Positions 18,149-27,278 of a stretch of 64,000 nt of DNA are shown here, piece after piece. Under the pieces are notes generated by a model, which was given only the letters and a program-made list of their open reading frames with translations, had not been told where the DNA came from and made no database searches. A program made the translations under genes and the position numbers. Source of the DNA: an uncultured Rhodobacterales bacterium (GTDB lineage Bacteria > Pseudomonadota > Alphaproteobacteria > Rhodobacterales > Rhodobacteraceae); contig CAIQOV010000012.1 of assembly GCA_903873585.1 (NCBI GenBank), positions 1 to 64,000 on the forward strand. The letters are read 5' to 3'. Numbering within the stretch: position 1 is the stretch's first letter; the number at the start of each line of letters is the position of its first letter.

Positions 18149-20617
18149 ATGTTGACCGCCTTTCGTTGGACGCTGCGCGCCTTGGTGCTGGTGCTGGGTT
18201 TGGGCGGTTTGGCGCTTGGCGGGGCATATTATTTCATCTCGCGCTCTTTGCCGGATTACAACGCCACATGGTCGGTGGCGGGCATATCCGCGCCGGTGGA
18301 AATCGTGCGCAACAACGCCGATGTGCCGCATATCTTTGCCGCCAACGACACCGACGCCTTTTATGCGCTTGGCTTTGCCCATGCCCAAGACCGCTTGTGG
18401 CAAATGACCCTTCTGCGCCGCACGGTGCAGGGGCGTTTGTCGGAAATTTTCGGGGCCAAGACCCTGCGCACCGATGAGTTGATGCGGCGGTTGAACCTGT
18501 ATGATCTGGCCCTGTCTTCGGTGGATGCGCAAGATGCGCGCACCAAGGCAGCGCTGATCTCTTATGCCGCAGGGGTGAATGCGTGGATCGGGCAGGTCAA
18601 CAAAGGGGCTTTGGGGCGGGGCGCGCCAGAGTTCTTTTTGTTCTCATCGCAGATTGACGCTTGGGCACCGGCCGATTCGATTGCCATTATCAAACTGATG
18701 GCGCTGCAATTGTCCTCGCACTTAGACAGTGAGGTGCTGCGCGCCGAACTGTCGCTGACCCTATCGCCCGCCCGCTTGGCCGATATTCTGCCCGATGCGC
18801 CGGGGGCTGGCGTGATGGCGCTGCCGCAGTATTCGGCCCTGATGCCCGATGTCATCGCACACCAAGCCCCGCGCCGTATGGCAGAGCTTGACCAACCTTT
18901 GTCGCCCTTCCCCTCGGCGGGCATGGCGGGGGCGTCGAATGCTTGGGCGGCCTCTGCCGCGCGCTCGGCGGGGGGGGGCGGGTTGTTGGCCAATGACCCG
19001 CATCTGGATTTCACCGCCCCCTCGATCTGGTATCTGGCCCGGCTGCACCTGTCATCGGGCGATGTGATCGGGGCCACCATTCCGGGCATGCCCGTGGTTT
19101 TGTTGGGCCGAAGCGAGGTGTTGGGGTGGGGTCTGACATCAAGCTATCTAGATGATCAAGATGTGGTGATGGAAAAGATCAACCCTGACAATCCAGACCA
19201 ATACCTGACCCCGCAAGGCCCCAAAGATTTCAAACAGGCCCGCACGATCATCACCGTCAAAGACGCCCCCCCCGTGACCATCACCCAACGCTGGTCAGAA
19301 GCGGGGCCGATCCTGCCCGACAGCTTTTATGATCTGGGCACTGTCACCCCCACAGGGGCGGTCCCTGCGCTGGAATGGACGGCCCTTGACGGGGCCGACG
19401 CGTCGATGTCAGCCGCCATGGCCCTGATGCGCGCACATTCGGTGGATGGCGCGATTGCGGCGGCACAGGGCTTTGTAGCACCCTCGCAGAACCTGATGCT
19501 GGTCGATGCCAAGAACATCGCGCTGCAAATGATCGGGCGGATGCCCAAGCGCAACGCGGCCCACCAAACCCAAGGCCGTATGCCCGCCGCAGGCTGGCAG
19601 GGCGCGAACCGGTGGGAAGGGTTTTTCCCCTATGCCGACAACCCTGTGGCAAAAAACCCCGTCTCGGGCCTGTTGGGCAATACCAACAACAAAATCATTG
19701 ATCGCGCTTTCCCCAACCACGTCTCTTTTGATTGGGGCGACACGCAGCGCATTCAGCGCTGGCTGGCCTTGATGAAAACCCGCGAGGTGCACACCCGCGA
19801 CAGCTTTATCGAAGCGCAGTTGGATACTGTCTCGCCCACTGTGCGCACCTTGCTGCCGCTGATTGGCAAAGACCTGTGGTTCACAGGTGAAGCAGCCCCC
19901 GCCGGTACCCCCGACCGGATGCGGCAAGATGCGCTGGCACTGCTGGCCAAGTGGAACGGCGAAGAAAACGAACACCTGCCCGAACCGCTGATCTCCGAAG
20001 CGTGGTTGGCCAGCCTGCAAGATCACCTCACCCGTGACGAGATTGGCCCCTTGGCCGATGTCATCACCCATGTGAACCCCGATTTCATCGAACGGGTCTA
20101 TCGCAACACCGACGGCGCTGCGGTGTGGTGCGATGTGGTGCAATCGGCGGCGGTGGAAAGCTGCACCGACATTGCCAAGACCGCTTTGGATGACGCGCTC
20201 TTGCAGCTGTCAGAAACCTATGGGCCTGCGATTGAAAGCTGGCGCTGGGGCGATGCCCACCAAGCGCTGCATGACCATCCTGTGCTGGGCACGGTGCCGA
20301 TCTTGCACTATTTCGTCAACATCCGCCAAAGCACCAGCGGTGGTGACACTACCTTGATGCGCGGGCAAACGCGCGGCACGGGGGCCAACCCCTATGAGAA
20401 CGTGCACGGCGGCGGCTACCGCGGTGTTTATGACTTTGCCGACCCCGAAAGCTCGGTCTTTATCATTGCGACGGGGGAAAGTGGGCACCCGTTGTCGCGC
20501 CATTATGACGATCTGTCAGAATTGTGGCGGCGCGGTGAATACCTGCCCATGACGCTAGACACCCAACTGGCCCGCGCCGGCGCTGTGGGCATCACCCGCC
20601 TGACACCAGCCCCCTAA
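18149..20617 (+). CDS. Penicillin acylase family protein (Ntn hydrolase)
   Basis: An 822-residue precursor of the penicillin-amidase family, which self-cleaves and hydrolyses amide bonds in beta-lactams, acyl-homoserine lactones or related amides. An N-terminal membrane/signal segment (LRALVLVLGLGGLALGGAYYF) is followed by the alpha chain. The putative beta-chain nucleophile is the Ser in MAGASNAWAAS near residue 270, followed by LLANDPHLDFTAPSIWY, a family hallmark. The ATG at 18149 with AAGGATA upstream fits the signal sequence. The substrate cannot be told from sequence; quorum-signal degradation is possible but unproven. Confidence 0.88.
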   Translation: MLTAFRWTLRALVLVLGLGGLALGGAYYFISRSLPDYNATWSVAGISAPVEIVRNNADVPHIFAANDTDAFYALGFAHAQDRLWQMTLLRRTVQGRLSEIFGAKTLRTDELMRRLNLYDLALSSVDAQDARTKAALISYAAGVNAWIGQVNKGALGRGAPEFFLFSSQIDAWAPADSIAIIKLMALQLSSHLDSEVLRAELSLTLSPARLADILPDAPGAGVMALPQYSALMPDVIAHQAPRRMAELDQPLSPFPSAGMAGASNAWAASAARSAGGGGLLANDPHLDFTAPSIWYLARLHLSSGDVIGATIPGMPVVLLGRSEVLGWGLTSSYLDDQDVVMEKINPDNPDQYLTPQGPKDFKQARTIITVKDAPPVTITQRWSEAGPILPDSFYDLGTVTPTGAVPALEWTALDGADASMSAAMALMRAHSVDGAIAAAQGFVAPSQNLMLVDAKNIALQMIGRMPKRNAAHQTQGRMPAAGWQGANRWEGFFPYADNPVAKNPVSGLLGNTNNKIIDRAFPNHVSFDWGDTQRIQRWLALMKTREVHTRDSFIEAQLDTVSPTVRTLLPLIGKDLWFTGEAAPAGTPDRMRQDALALLAKWNGEENEHLPEPLISEAWLASLQDHLTRDEIGPLADVITHVNPDFIERVYRNTDGAAVWCDVVQSAAVESCTDIAKTALDDALLQLSETYGPAIESWRWGDAHQALHDHPVLGTVPILHYFVNIRQSTSGGDTTLMRGQTRGTGANPYENVHGGGYRGVYDFADPESSVFIIATGESGHPLSRHYDDLSELWRRGEYLPMTLDTQLARAGAVGITRLTPAP

Positions 20618-20642
20618 GCGGTGCGCTTGGGGCCGGCCTTCG

Positions 20643-20679
20643 CCTCCGGCGGGGATATTTGAGCACGTATGAAAGGCGG
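20643..20679 (+). repeat. Dispersed intergenic element, copy C
   Basis: CCTCCGGCGGGG followed by the core GATATTTGAGCAC plus GTATGAAA, between the converging acylase and MFS genes. It ends one base before the MFS stop codon. Confidence 0.75.
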
Positions 20680-20680
20680 G

Positions 20681-21877
20681 TCAGCGTGGCTTTTTGCGCA
20701 CCAGAAGGATCAGCCCAAGGGCTAAGATGGAAAACACCAGAACCCCGCCCAGCAAAGGCAGCGGTGTTCCGTTGAAGGCTTGGCCGACCGGAATGGCCAA
20801 CAGCACCGAGGCGACTGTGGAAATCGCGGTGATCAGCGACGAGGCAAAGCCTGCGATATGGCCCAGATCCTCCATCGCCAGCGCGTTCAGGTTGCCCATC
20901 GTCAGCCCCATCATGGCAAAGATGCCAATCGCCCAAAGCAGGAAGGCCGCAAAGGCTAGGGGGGCCAAGATACCGCTCGCCAGCCCGCTTAATACCACCA
21001 AGGTCAGCGCCACTTGCGCGACATAGGTTGCCACCAGCACACGCCGCATCCCCACCACCACCACGATGCGTGAGTTCACAAACGACCCGCTGATGGCGCA
21101 CAGGGCGATCAGGGTGAACCATAAAGGAAAGCCTGCGGCGCGGTCGAAATACTGCTCGAATATCCCTTGGATCGACGACAGCGTGGCAAACAGGCAGGCC
21201 GAGGTCAGGGTTTGGCAAGCCGTGGCAATCAAGGCGACACGGTGGCGCGCAAGCTCTTTGGCTGCGGCCCATAGCAGCCCCGCCCGCAGGGGTCGGCGCG
21301 CTGCGGGGGGCAGGGTTTCAGGCTGGCGCAGCACCAGCCACAGGTTCACCAGCAGGGCAAAGACCATGAACACCAAGAAAATGTCGCGCCAGCCCGCCAC
21401 CAGCATCACGCCCTTGCCCAGCAAGGGGGCCACGGCAGGCACAAGGGTGAAGATCATCATGACAAAAGACACGATCCTTGCCATATCGCGCCCTTTGAAC
21501 AGGTCGCGGATCATCGCCGTGCCCACCGCGCGCGGCCCCGCAGCGCCTGCGCCTTGCAAGACCCGCGCGATCAGCAGCGTTTCCAGCGAGGGGGTGGCAA
21601 AGCACAAGGCAGCCGACAGCAGATACAACGTGGCGCAGCCGATCAGCACGGGCTTGCGGCCGAACGCGTCTGACAGCGGGCCAGAAATCAGCGTGCCAAT
21701 CCCCATGCCCAGCACAAAGCTTGTGACCACCAATTGCGCCAGATTGGGCGCATCAGGGCTAAGGGCTGCCGCAATCGCGGGCAGGGCGGGCAACATCGCG
21801 TCGATCGACAGGGCGACCGTGGCGAAGAGCATGGCGTTCAGGGCCACAAACTCGCGCTGCGACAGGGGCTTAAGCAT
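20681..21877 (-). CDS. MFS transporter, Bcr/CflA-like drug efflux family
   Basis: A 398-residue carrier with about 12 hydrophobic segments. The family signatures are SIDAMLPALPAIAAAL in helix 1, GPLSDAFGRKPVLIG between helices 2 and 3, and RVLQGAGAAGPRAVGTAMIRD in helix 4. It probably exports small drugs or metabolites by proton antiport at the inner membrane. The ATG at 21877 was chosen over a GTG nine bases upstream. It overlaps the end of the DsbA-family gene, so the two are likely co-transcribed. Confidence 0.85.
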   Translation of the reverse strand: MLKPLSQREFVALNAMLFATVALSIDAMLPALPAIAAALSPDAPNLAQLVVTSFVLGMGIGTLISGPLSDAFGRKPVLIGCATLYLLSAALCFATPSLETLLIARVLQGAGAAGPRAVGTAMIRDLFKGRDMARIVSFVMMIFTLVPAVAPLLGKGVMLVAGWRDIFLVFMVFALLVNLWLVLRQPETLPPAARRPLRAGLLWAAAKELARHRVALIATACQTLTSACLFATLSSIQGIFEQYFDRAAGFPLWFTLIALCAISGSFVNSRIVVVVGMRRVLVATYVAQVALTLVVLSGLASGILAPLAFAAFLLWAIGIFAMMGLTMGNLNALAMEDLGHIAGFASSLITAISTVASVLLAIPVGQAFNGTPLPLLGGVLVFSILALGLILLVRKKPR

Positions 21878-22526
21878 TGGGCGCACCGCTGTCTTGTGCG
21901 ATGCGCGCCAACTCGGCGATCACTTTGCCCCACATATCGGGGGGCTGCGCGCCTGACAGCACATATTGGCCCGCGATCAGAAAGGTGGGCACCGCGTTGA
22001 CACCGCGTTCGCGCGAATGCGACTCGCGCTGTTGGATCAGGTCTAGGTCGGCATCTGAGGCGAGCAGGCGTTGCACGACGGCGCGGTCAAGCCCCGCCTC
22101 GACCCCAAGATCGGCCAGCACCGCCAGATCGCCGATGTCACGCCCTTGCACCCAATAGGCGCGCAGGATGGCCGAAACCATCGCGGCTTGGCGCCCCTCT
22201 AGCCCCGCCCAATGGATCATGCGGTGCGCGTTAAGCGTGTTGGGAATGCGTTGGGGGACATCAGGGTCCATCACCACGCCGGCCTCGGCGGCCATATCCT
22301 TAAACCGCTGGTGGATTTGCCCCAGCTTTTCGCTGCCGCCAAACCGCGCGGCCAAATAGTCGCGCTTGGGCACACCTTCGGCGACCATCTCGGGGTTAAG
22401 TTGGAACGGGTGCCATTCGATTTCAAACGGATGGTCAGGATGCGCTTCTAATGCGCGTTCCAGATTGGCCTTGCCCAGATAGCACCACGGGCAGATCGGG
22501 TCGGAAAAGATGTCAAGCTTGACCAT
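21870..22526 (-). CDS. DsbA family (FrnE-like) oxidoreductase
   Basis: A 218-residue thioredoxin-fold protein without a signal peptide, so probably cytoplasmic. It starts KLDIFSDPICPWCYLGK, with a CPWC active site near residue 12, and ends with the cis-Pro region GVNAVPTFLIAGQYVLSGAQ. This is the FrnE/2-hydroxychromene-2-carboxylate isomerase-like branch. The start at 22526 aligns with the family; an ATG at 22538 with a GAGGG upstream is an alternative. It overlaps the MFS gene downstream. Confidence 0.87.
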   Translation of the reverse strand: MVKLDIFSDPICPWCYLGKANLERALEAHPDHPFEIEWHPFQLNPEMVAEGVPKRDYLAARFGGSEKLGQIHQRFKDMAAEAGVVMDPDVPQRIPNTLNAHRMIHWAGLEGRQAAMVSAILRAYWVQGRDIGDLAVLADLGVEAGLDRAVVQRLLASDADLDLIQQRESHSRERGVNAVPTFLIAGQYVLSGAQPPDMWGKVIAELARIAQDSGAPNA

Positions 22527-22585
22527 AAAGGCCCCCATTCCATTTGCCCGCCCTCTGTCACCAAGCGGGCGGGGCAGGTCAAGGC

Positions 22586-23809
22586 TTAAATGGCACGCTC
22601 TTTGGGCCGCAGCGCCAGCCAGATCAGCGCGCCCCCTGCCAGCACCAAAAAGGGCAACATGGCCAAATTCACCGCCTGCCAGCCCGCCTGCACCGATCCG
22701 CCAGAGCAGTTCATCAACCCGCCCGAGGAGAAGCTGGCCAAAGTCACCCCGCCAAAGACCAGAAAGTCGTTCAACCCCTGCATCCGCCCGCGCTCTTCCA
22801 CGCTATGCGCTCCCGTGAGCATGGTGGTGGCACCGATGAAGCCAAAGTTCCAGCCGACCCCCAACAAGATCAGCGCGAAGTAGAAGTTTTCCAGTTGCAC
22901 GCCTGCCATAGCCACAATGCCCGCACTGGCGAGGATAACCAAGCCAATCGCCATCACGCGCTCTACCCCGATGCGGGCAATCACATGGCCGGTAAAGAAG
23001 GACGGGATATACATGGCCAAAACATGGGCCGTGACCACGTTCGCCGCATCTGAGGTGTGAAACCCGCAGCCCACCACGGCAAGCGGCGAGGATGTCATCA
23101 CCAAATTCATCAGCGCATAAGATACGGTCGCCACAATCACCGCGACCAAGATGCGCGGGGTGCGCAAAAGCTCTATGCGTGACCGCCCGCCTGCCGGCCC
23201 TTTGCGCGGTGCGACTTTGGGAATTTTTAACGCGGTGAACAAAAACACGCCCACAGCGTTCAGCCCGATCACAGCCATGTAAGTGCCCATAAACGGCACC
23301 GCCATGGACTGTGCTGTGACCTTGACCAATTCCGGCCCCACCACGGCTGACAGCAAGCCCCCCGCCATAACCCATGAAATCGCCTTGGGCCGAAACGAAT
23401 CTGAGGCGCTGTCAGCGGCAGCAAAGCGAAAGAACCCTTGCGAGGATTGGTAAATGCCGCTCAAAAACGCCCCCGCTAAAAACAGCGGGAAAGACGCAAT
23501 CGACAGCCCGTAAGCTGCAACAGCGCCGCCCAAAGCACCGCCCAGCGCACCCACAAAAAACCCCGCACGCCGCCCGAACCGTGCCATGATCGCCGACAAG
23601 GGGTTGGCCGACAGCATCGAGCCGATCACCATGACGCTGATCGACAGCGTGGCCAAACAGGCATTCGGCGCAAGTTGCTTGCCAGCAAGACCCGCGACAA
23701 CGAAGATCATGGGCATCTGCGCGCCAAGGATGGCTTGGGCTGCGACCAGCACCAAAACGTTGCGCTTGGCGGGGCCATCGGTGTCGGGGGCGGAAAGGGA
23801 TGTGTTCAT
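22586..23809 (-). CDS. MFS transporter of unknown substrate
   Basis: A 407-residue membrane protein with about 12 hydrophobic segments, for example VLVLVAAQAILGAQMPMIFVV and WVMAGGLLSAVVGPELV. The loop MARFGRRAGFFVGAL fits the MFS A-motif. I cannot assign a substrate. The ATG at 23809 precedes a short hydrophilic head (MNTSLSAPDTDGPAKRN). The gene diverges from the AlkA-like gene across 99 bases and lies 59 bases upstream of the DsbA-family gene in the same direction. Confidence 0.82.
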   Translation of the reverse strand: MNTSLSAPDTDGPAKRNVLVLVAAQAILGAQMPMIFVVAGLAGKQLAPNACLATLSISVMVIGSMLSANPLSAIMARFGRRAGFFVGALGGALGGAVAAYGLSIASFPLFLAGAFLSGIYQSSQGFFRFAAADSASDSFRPKAISWVMAGGLLSAVVGPELVKVTAQSMAVPFMGTYMAVIGLNAVGVFLFTALKIPKVAPRKGPAGGRSRIELLRTPRILVAVIVATVSYALMNLVMTSSPLAVVGCGFHTSDAANVVTAHVLAMYIPSFFTGHVIARIGVERVMAIGLVILASAGIVAMAGVQLENFYFALILLGVGWNFGFIGATTMLTGAHSVEERGRMQGLNDFLVFGGVTLASFSSGGLMNCSGGSVQAGWQAVNLAMLPFLVLAGGALIWLALRPKERAI

Positions 23810-23908
23810 GACGCTCAGGCGTAAGGGAGGCCAATTGGCACGGCAAGGGCGAAACTTTGGGCAAGGGGCAGATTTTCTGCGAAAATCTATCGACATAGGT
23901 CGTCTTCG

Positions 23909-24550
23909 ATGACCCATTCATCACAGGGCCGGATTATCCATGGCCCAGAGTGCGTGGCCGAGGGGGCACAGTGGCTGGCGGCCAAGGATCCGGTTATGCA
24001 GCATATTCTGGCCCAAACTGGTCCGCTGCCGCTGCGGCGCGGACCGCAGGGGTTTGGTGCGCTGTTGGATGCGATCTTGGGCCAGCAGGTGTCGGTCGCC
24101 TGTGCCCGCGCGCTTTGGTCGCGGCTTGAGGCGGCAGGATTGACGCAGGCGCAGAGCGTGGCCGCCACGACCGAGGAAGACCTGCGCGCCTTGGGCCTGT
24201 CGCGGCAAAAGGCGCGCTATGCCAAAGCGCTGGCCGAAGCGCAGATTGACTACGCAGCGCTTAGCGTCAGCCCCGATGCCCATGTCATCGCCACCCTCAC
24301 CGCTGTCACGGGCATCGGCCAATGGACGGCCGAAATCTATGCCATGTTCGCCCTTGGCCGTGCGGATGTTTTCGCCAGCGGCGATCTGGCCCTGCAAGAG
24401 GCGGTCAGGCTGGCTTACGGTCTGCCCAATCGCCCCGCGCCCAAGGGTCTGGCGGCAATGGCCCAGCGGTGGAGCCCGTGGCGCGGAGTTGCCGCGCGCG
24501 CCCTTTGGTCTTACTACGCGCTGGCAAAAGCGCGCGAGGGCATCAGATGA
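23909..24550 (+). CDS. DNA-3-methyladenine glycosylase II family (AlkA-like, HhH-GPD)
   Basis: A 213-residue base-excision repair glycosylase. The helix-hairpin-helix GPD region reads ALLDAILGQQVSVACARALW near residue 50 and LTAVTGIGQWTAEIYAMF near 130. The catalytic aspartate is in FASGDLALQEAV near residue 155. It lacks the N-terminal domain of E. coli AlkA, like many alphaproteobacterial homologues. It would remove alkylated bases such as 3-methyladenine. Its stop overlaps the start of the esterase gene (ATGA). Confidence 0.9.
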   Translation: MTHSSQGRIIHGPECVAEGAQWLAAKDPVMQHILAQTGPLPLRRGPQGFGALLDAILGQQVSVACARALWSRLEAAGLTQAQSVAATTEEDLRALGLSRQKARYAKALAEAQIDYAALSVSPDAHVIATLTAVTGIGQWTAEIYAMFALGRADVFASGDLALQEAVRLAYGLPNRPAPKGLAAMAQRWSPWRGVAARALWSYYALAKAREGIR

Positions 24551-25209
24551 GCAGAGTTCTACGATTCGGCCGCAAGGCAGCCCTGTCGGGGCAGGCGAAA
24601 AGCTTGGTTGTCTTTGTGCATGGCTACGGGGCCGATGGGGCCGATCTGCTGGGCCTTGCCGATGTGCTTGGCCCGCATCTGCCCGACACCGCCTTTGCAG
24701 CGCCTGACGCCGCCGAGCGCTTGCCCGGCGCGCCCTTTGGTCGGCAATGGTTTGCGATCCCGCGGTTTGATGGATCAACCCAAGCCCAAGCCGCCGCAGG
24801 GCTAAAGATGGCAACGCAAGACTTAAGCGAATTTGTCGATCAACGTATGGCGTATGAGGGAGTTGGCCCGCAGGCTGTTGCCTTGGTCGGATTCTCGCAA
24901 GGTGCTATGCTCAGCTTGCACATGGCCCCGCGCCGTGCTGAACCCATTGCCGCTGTCATCTCTATCTCGGGCCAATTGCTGCAACCTGAACGTCTGGCCG
25001 CAGAAACCACCGCCAAACCGCCCATCCTTGTGATGCACGGCGATCAAGACGATGTGGTGCCTTTCCCCGAAATGACCGCCACCTGCAACGCGCTTGTCGC
25101 CGCTGGGTTTGAAACTTACGGCCATGTCATGGAAGGCTCTGGCCACACCATCGCCCAAGATGGCCTCGCAACCGCCCTCGCTTTCCTCACCAAAACCCTA
25201 CCGCACTAA
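24547..25209 (+). CDS. Alpha/beta hydrolase, phospholipase/carboxylesterase family
   Basis: A 220-residue cytoplasmic serine esterase. The oxyanion region is LVVFVHGYGADGADLLG, the nucleophile is the Ser of ALVGFSQGAMLS near residue 116, the acid is the Asp in HGDQDDVVPF and the His is in EGSGHTIAQD. This is the YpfH/Est-like family that hydrolyses short acyl esters. The ATG at 24547 overlaps the AlkA-like gene; longer frames upstream lie inside that gene. There is no obvious functional link to DNA repair. Confidence 0.87.
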   Translation: MSRVLRFGRKAALSGQAKSLVVFVHGYGADGADLLGLADVLGPHLPDTAFAAPDAAERLPGAPFGRQWFAIPRFDGSTQAQAAAGLKMATQDLSEFVDQRMAYEGVGPQAVALVGFSQGAMLSLHMAPRRAEPIAAVISISGQLLQPERLAAETTAKPPILVMHGDQDDVVPFPEMTATCNALVAAGFETYGHVMEGSGHTIAQDGLATALAFLTKTLPH

Positions 25210-25212
25210 GGG

Positions 25213-25270
25213 GCTGCGGCCCCCCGCACCCCCCAATTTCATACGTGTCTAAATATCCCCGCCGGAGGCG
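25213..25270 (-). repeat. Dispersed intergenic element, copy D
   Basis: Minus-strand orientation: CCTCCGGCGGGG, a diverged core (GATATTTAGACAC plus GTATGAAA), then TTGGGGGGTGCGGGGGG. It fills the gap between the converging esterase and glk genes. Confidence 0.75.
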
Positions 25271-25276
25271 AAGCTG

Positions 25277-26239
25277 TCAGCCTTGCCCGCCGTTGGCCAG
25301 ATAAGCGGCACAGCCGGTCAGGGCGGCAAAGTCATCCTCAACCACCCAAACCGGAAAGCTTGATAGGAAACTCGCAAAACGCCCCTTGTCGGTCAAAGAC
25401 TGGGCCAAGCCCATCTCGGCCATATAGGGCGTCAATGCGCGCGCCATGCCACCGATCAGAAAGATGCCGCCATAGGGCAGGTGGGTTAGGGCAAGGTTGC
25501 CCAAGGTCGATCCAAGGATGTGGATGTAAAGCTTCGCCGCTTCCCGCGCCACCGCATCGCCTTTGGCCAAATCCGCCATGATCTGCGCAGATGTATGGGC
25601 GCGCAATGTGCCGGCCTCTTGGGTGACAAAGGCATAGACATGCTCTAACCCGCGCCCTGCCAAAGCGTCTTCGACACCGGCAAAGCCATGCGCATCAGGG
25701 CCATAGCTTTCGATAAACTGCGCCAAGGCCAGATCGCGTGCGGTGCGGATGGGCATGGACACATGGCCACATTCCGACGGCGGCACAACGCGGCCCCAAG
25801 GCGTGTTGTGCACCGGGGCGGCGTTCACGCCGGTGCCCAAACCCACCACCAGCATCGCGGCATTGGGCACAGCCGATCCGGCAACAACCTCACGCAGGTA
25901 TCCGGGGGCGATATAGCTTAACGCCTGCCCCTGCGCTTGCAGGTCGTTCAGGATCGCCACTTTGGTCGCCCCTGTGGCGCGGGTGAGCTGGGCGTGGTCG
26001 ATCACCCAGGACAGGTTGGTCATCTCGGCCACGCCGTTGCGCACGGGGCCAGCGGCTGCGATGCAAGCTCCTTCGACGCTGGGTATCCCCGCCTCGGCCA
26101 GATAGCGCTTCAGGATCGGTTCCAAGCTGTCAAATTCCGCGTTCGAGAATTTGGCAATCGAATTGGGCCGCACCACTTTGCCGTCGGCCAAAGCCACACG
26201 GGTGTTGGTGCCGCCGATGTCGGCAAGGATGGCTGTCAT
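25277..26239 (-). CDS. glk: Glucokinase
   Basis: A 320-residue bacterial glucokinase (ROK-unrelated, Glk type) that phosphorylates glucose with ATP. The phosphate loop is ILADIGGTNTRVAL at the N-terminus. LVVGLGTGVNAAPV near residue 131, SECGHVSMP near 153 and PYGGIFLIGGMARAL near 260 match the family. It diverges from the PhyH gene across 170 bases and converges on the esterase gene. It is not embedded in a sugar operon here. Confidence 0.93.
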   Translation of the reverse strand: MTAILADIGGTNTRVALADGKVVRPNSIAKFSNAEFDSLEPILKRYLAEAGIPSVEGACIAAAGPVRNGVAEMTNLSWVIDHAQLTRATGATKVAILNDLQAQGQALSYIAPGYLREVVAGSAVPNAAMLVVGLGTGVNAAPVHNTPWGRVVPPSECGHVSMPIRTARDLALAQFIESYGPDAHGFAGVEDALAGRGLEHVYAFVTQEAGTLRAHTSAQIMADLAKGDAVAREAAKLYIHILGSTLGNLALTHLPYGGIFLIGGMARALTPYMAEMGLAQSLTDKGRFASFLSSFPVWVVEDDFAALTGCAAYLANGGQG

Positions 26240-26350
26240 GGGTCACCTTTGTCAGATGGGGCAAAAACCTATTGCCCGCCTTTTGGCCTTAGCCCCCCGC
26301 AAGGCACAAGTCCAAATCGCGCATGAGGGTGGTATTTTGCACCCCTCAGA

Positions 26351-26367
26351 CAGGGTTTGAAACCCTG
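26351..26367. promoter_or_regulatory. Perfect 17-base palindrome upstream of the PhyH gene
   Basis: CAGGGTTT and AAACCCTG flank a single central G, 44 bases before the ATG of the PhyH gene and 112 bases from the glk start. A looser inverted repeat (GAGGGTG...CACCCcTC) lies at about 26324-26348. The tight symmetry looks like a dimeric-regulator operator, but no cognate regulator is adjacent. Confidence 0.45.
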
Positions 26368-26410
26368 CGCATCTCGTGGCAAGACGAGGTGGCAAAGGTT
26401 GGAGGATAAG

Positions 26411-27202
26411 ATGGTCACAGTTACCGCTCAGATGGTCGAAACGTTTCAGCGCGACGGGGTCGTGCTGGTCAAGGGCCTGTGGAAAGACTGGGTACCCCAA
26501 ATCACTGCCGGAATCGAGCGCAACATGGCCGAACCTGGCCCTTACGCGGCGGAAAACTTGAAGCCCGGAGAAGCGGGGCGGTTTTTTGATGATTATTGCA
26601 ATTGGGAACGTATTCCGGAATTTCGCGATGTGATTTATAACTCGGACGTGGCCAAGGTCGCTGCAAGCCTGATGCAAAGCCCGCGCGTACAGATGTTTCA
26701 CGACCATGTGCTGGTGAAAGAACCCGGCACGGCCAAGCCCACACCGTGGCACCAAGACGGCCCATATTACTTTGTCGAAGGCCGCCAGACGATCAGCTTT
26801 TGGAGCCCGGTTGACCCTGTGCGCGAAGCCTCGCTGCGCTGTGTGGTGGGCAGCCATCTGTGGCCCAAAGAGGTGCTGCCCAAGCGCTGGCTGTCGGATA
26901 CGTCGTTCTACCCCGACCCTGACAAATATATGCCCGTGCCCGACCCCGATGCCGAAGGGATGCGCGTGGTGGAGTGGGAGATGGAGCCGGGGGATGCCGT
27001 AGCCTTTGACTATCGCACCCTGCACGGGGCGCGCGGCAATGAAGCCGGCACCCGCCGCCGCGCCTTTTCGCTGCGCTTGGTGGGGGAAGATGCGCGCTAT
27101 GTCGAACGGCCGGGCAAGACATCGCCGCCCTATCCGGGGCATGAGATGGTGGCGGGGCAGCGCCTGCGCGAGGATTGGTTTCCGGTGCTGATGGGGGGGT
27201 GA
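26411..27202 (+). CDS. Phytanoyl-CoA dioxygenase (PhyH) family protein
   Basis: A 263-residue Fe(II)/2-oxoglutarate oxygenase. The metal triad appears as His and Asp in PTPWHQDGPYY near residue 115 and the distal His in DYRTLHGARGN near residue 205; the Arg in RRRAFSLRLVGEDARY would bind 2-oxoglutarate. The substrate is unknown. The ATG at 26411 has a strong GGAGGA ribosome site; the upstream in-frame extension is unrelated to the family. It ends opposite the glutamine amidotransferase gene at copy E of the intergenic element. Confidence 0.88.
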   Translation: MVTVTAQMVETFQRDGVVLVKGLWKDWVPQITAGIERNMAEPGPYAAENLKPGEAGRFFDDYCNWERIPEFRDVIYNSDVAKVAASLMQSPRVQMFHDHVLVKEPGTAKPTPWHQDGPYYFVEGRQTISFWSPVDPVREASLRCVVGSHLWPKEVLPKRWLSDTSFYPDPDKYMPVPDPDAEGMRVVEWEMEPGDAVAFDYRTLHGARGNEAGTRRRAFSLRLVGEDARYVERPGKTSPPYPGHEMVAGQRLREDWFPVLMGG

Positions 27203-27210
27203 CCCAAAGC

Positions 27211-27264
27211 GGGGGGCCAGCCCCCCGCACCCCCCGGGATATTTGAGCACGTATGAAAGGGCAA
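27211..27264 (+). repeat. Dispersed intergenic element, copy E
   Basis: A GGGGGGCCAGCCCCCC hairpin and a C-rich stretch precede the core GATATTTGAGCAC plus GTATGAAA. It lies between the converging PhyH and glutamine amidotransferase genes. Confidence 0.75.
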
Positions 27265-27278
27265 AAAAAGGGAAGGTT

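Noticed and set aside
23921-24814. Long minus-strand frame opposite the AlkA-like and esterase genes
   Set aside because: The plus strand encodes two well-recognised proteins with catalytic residues; the antisense product is Arg/Pro-rich with no family features.
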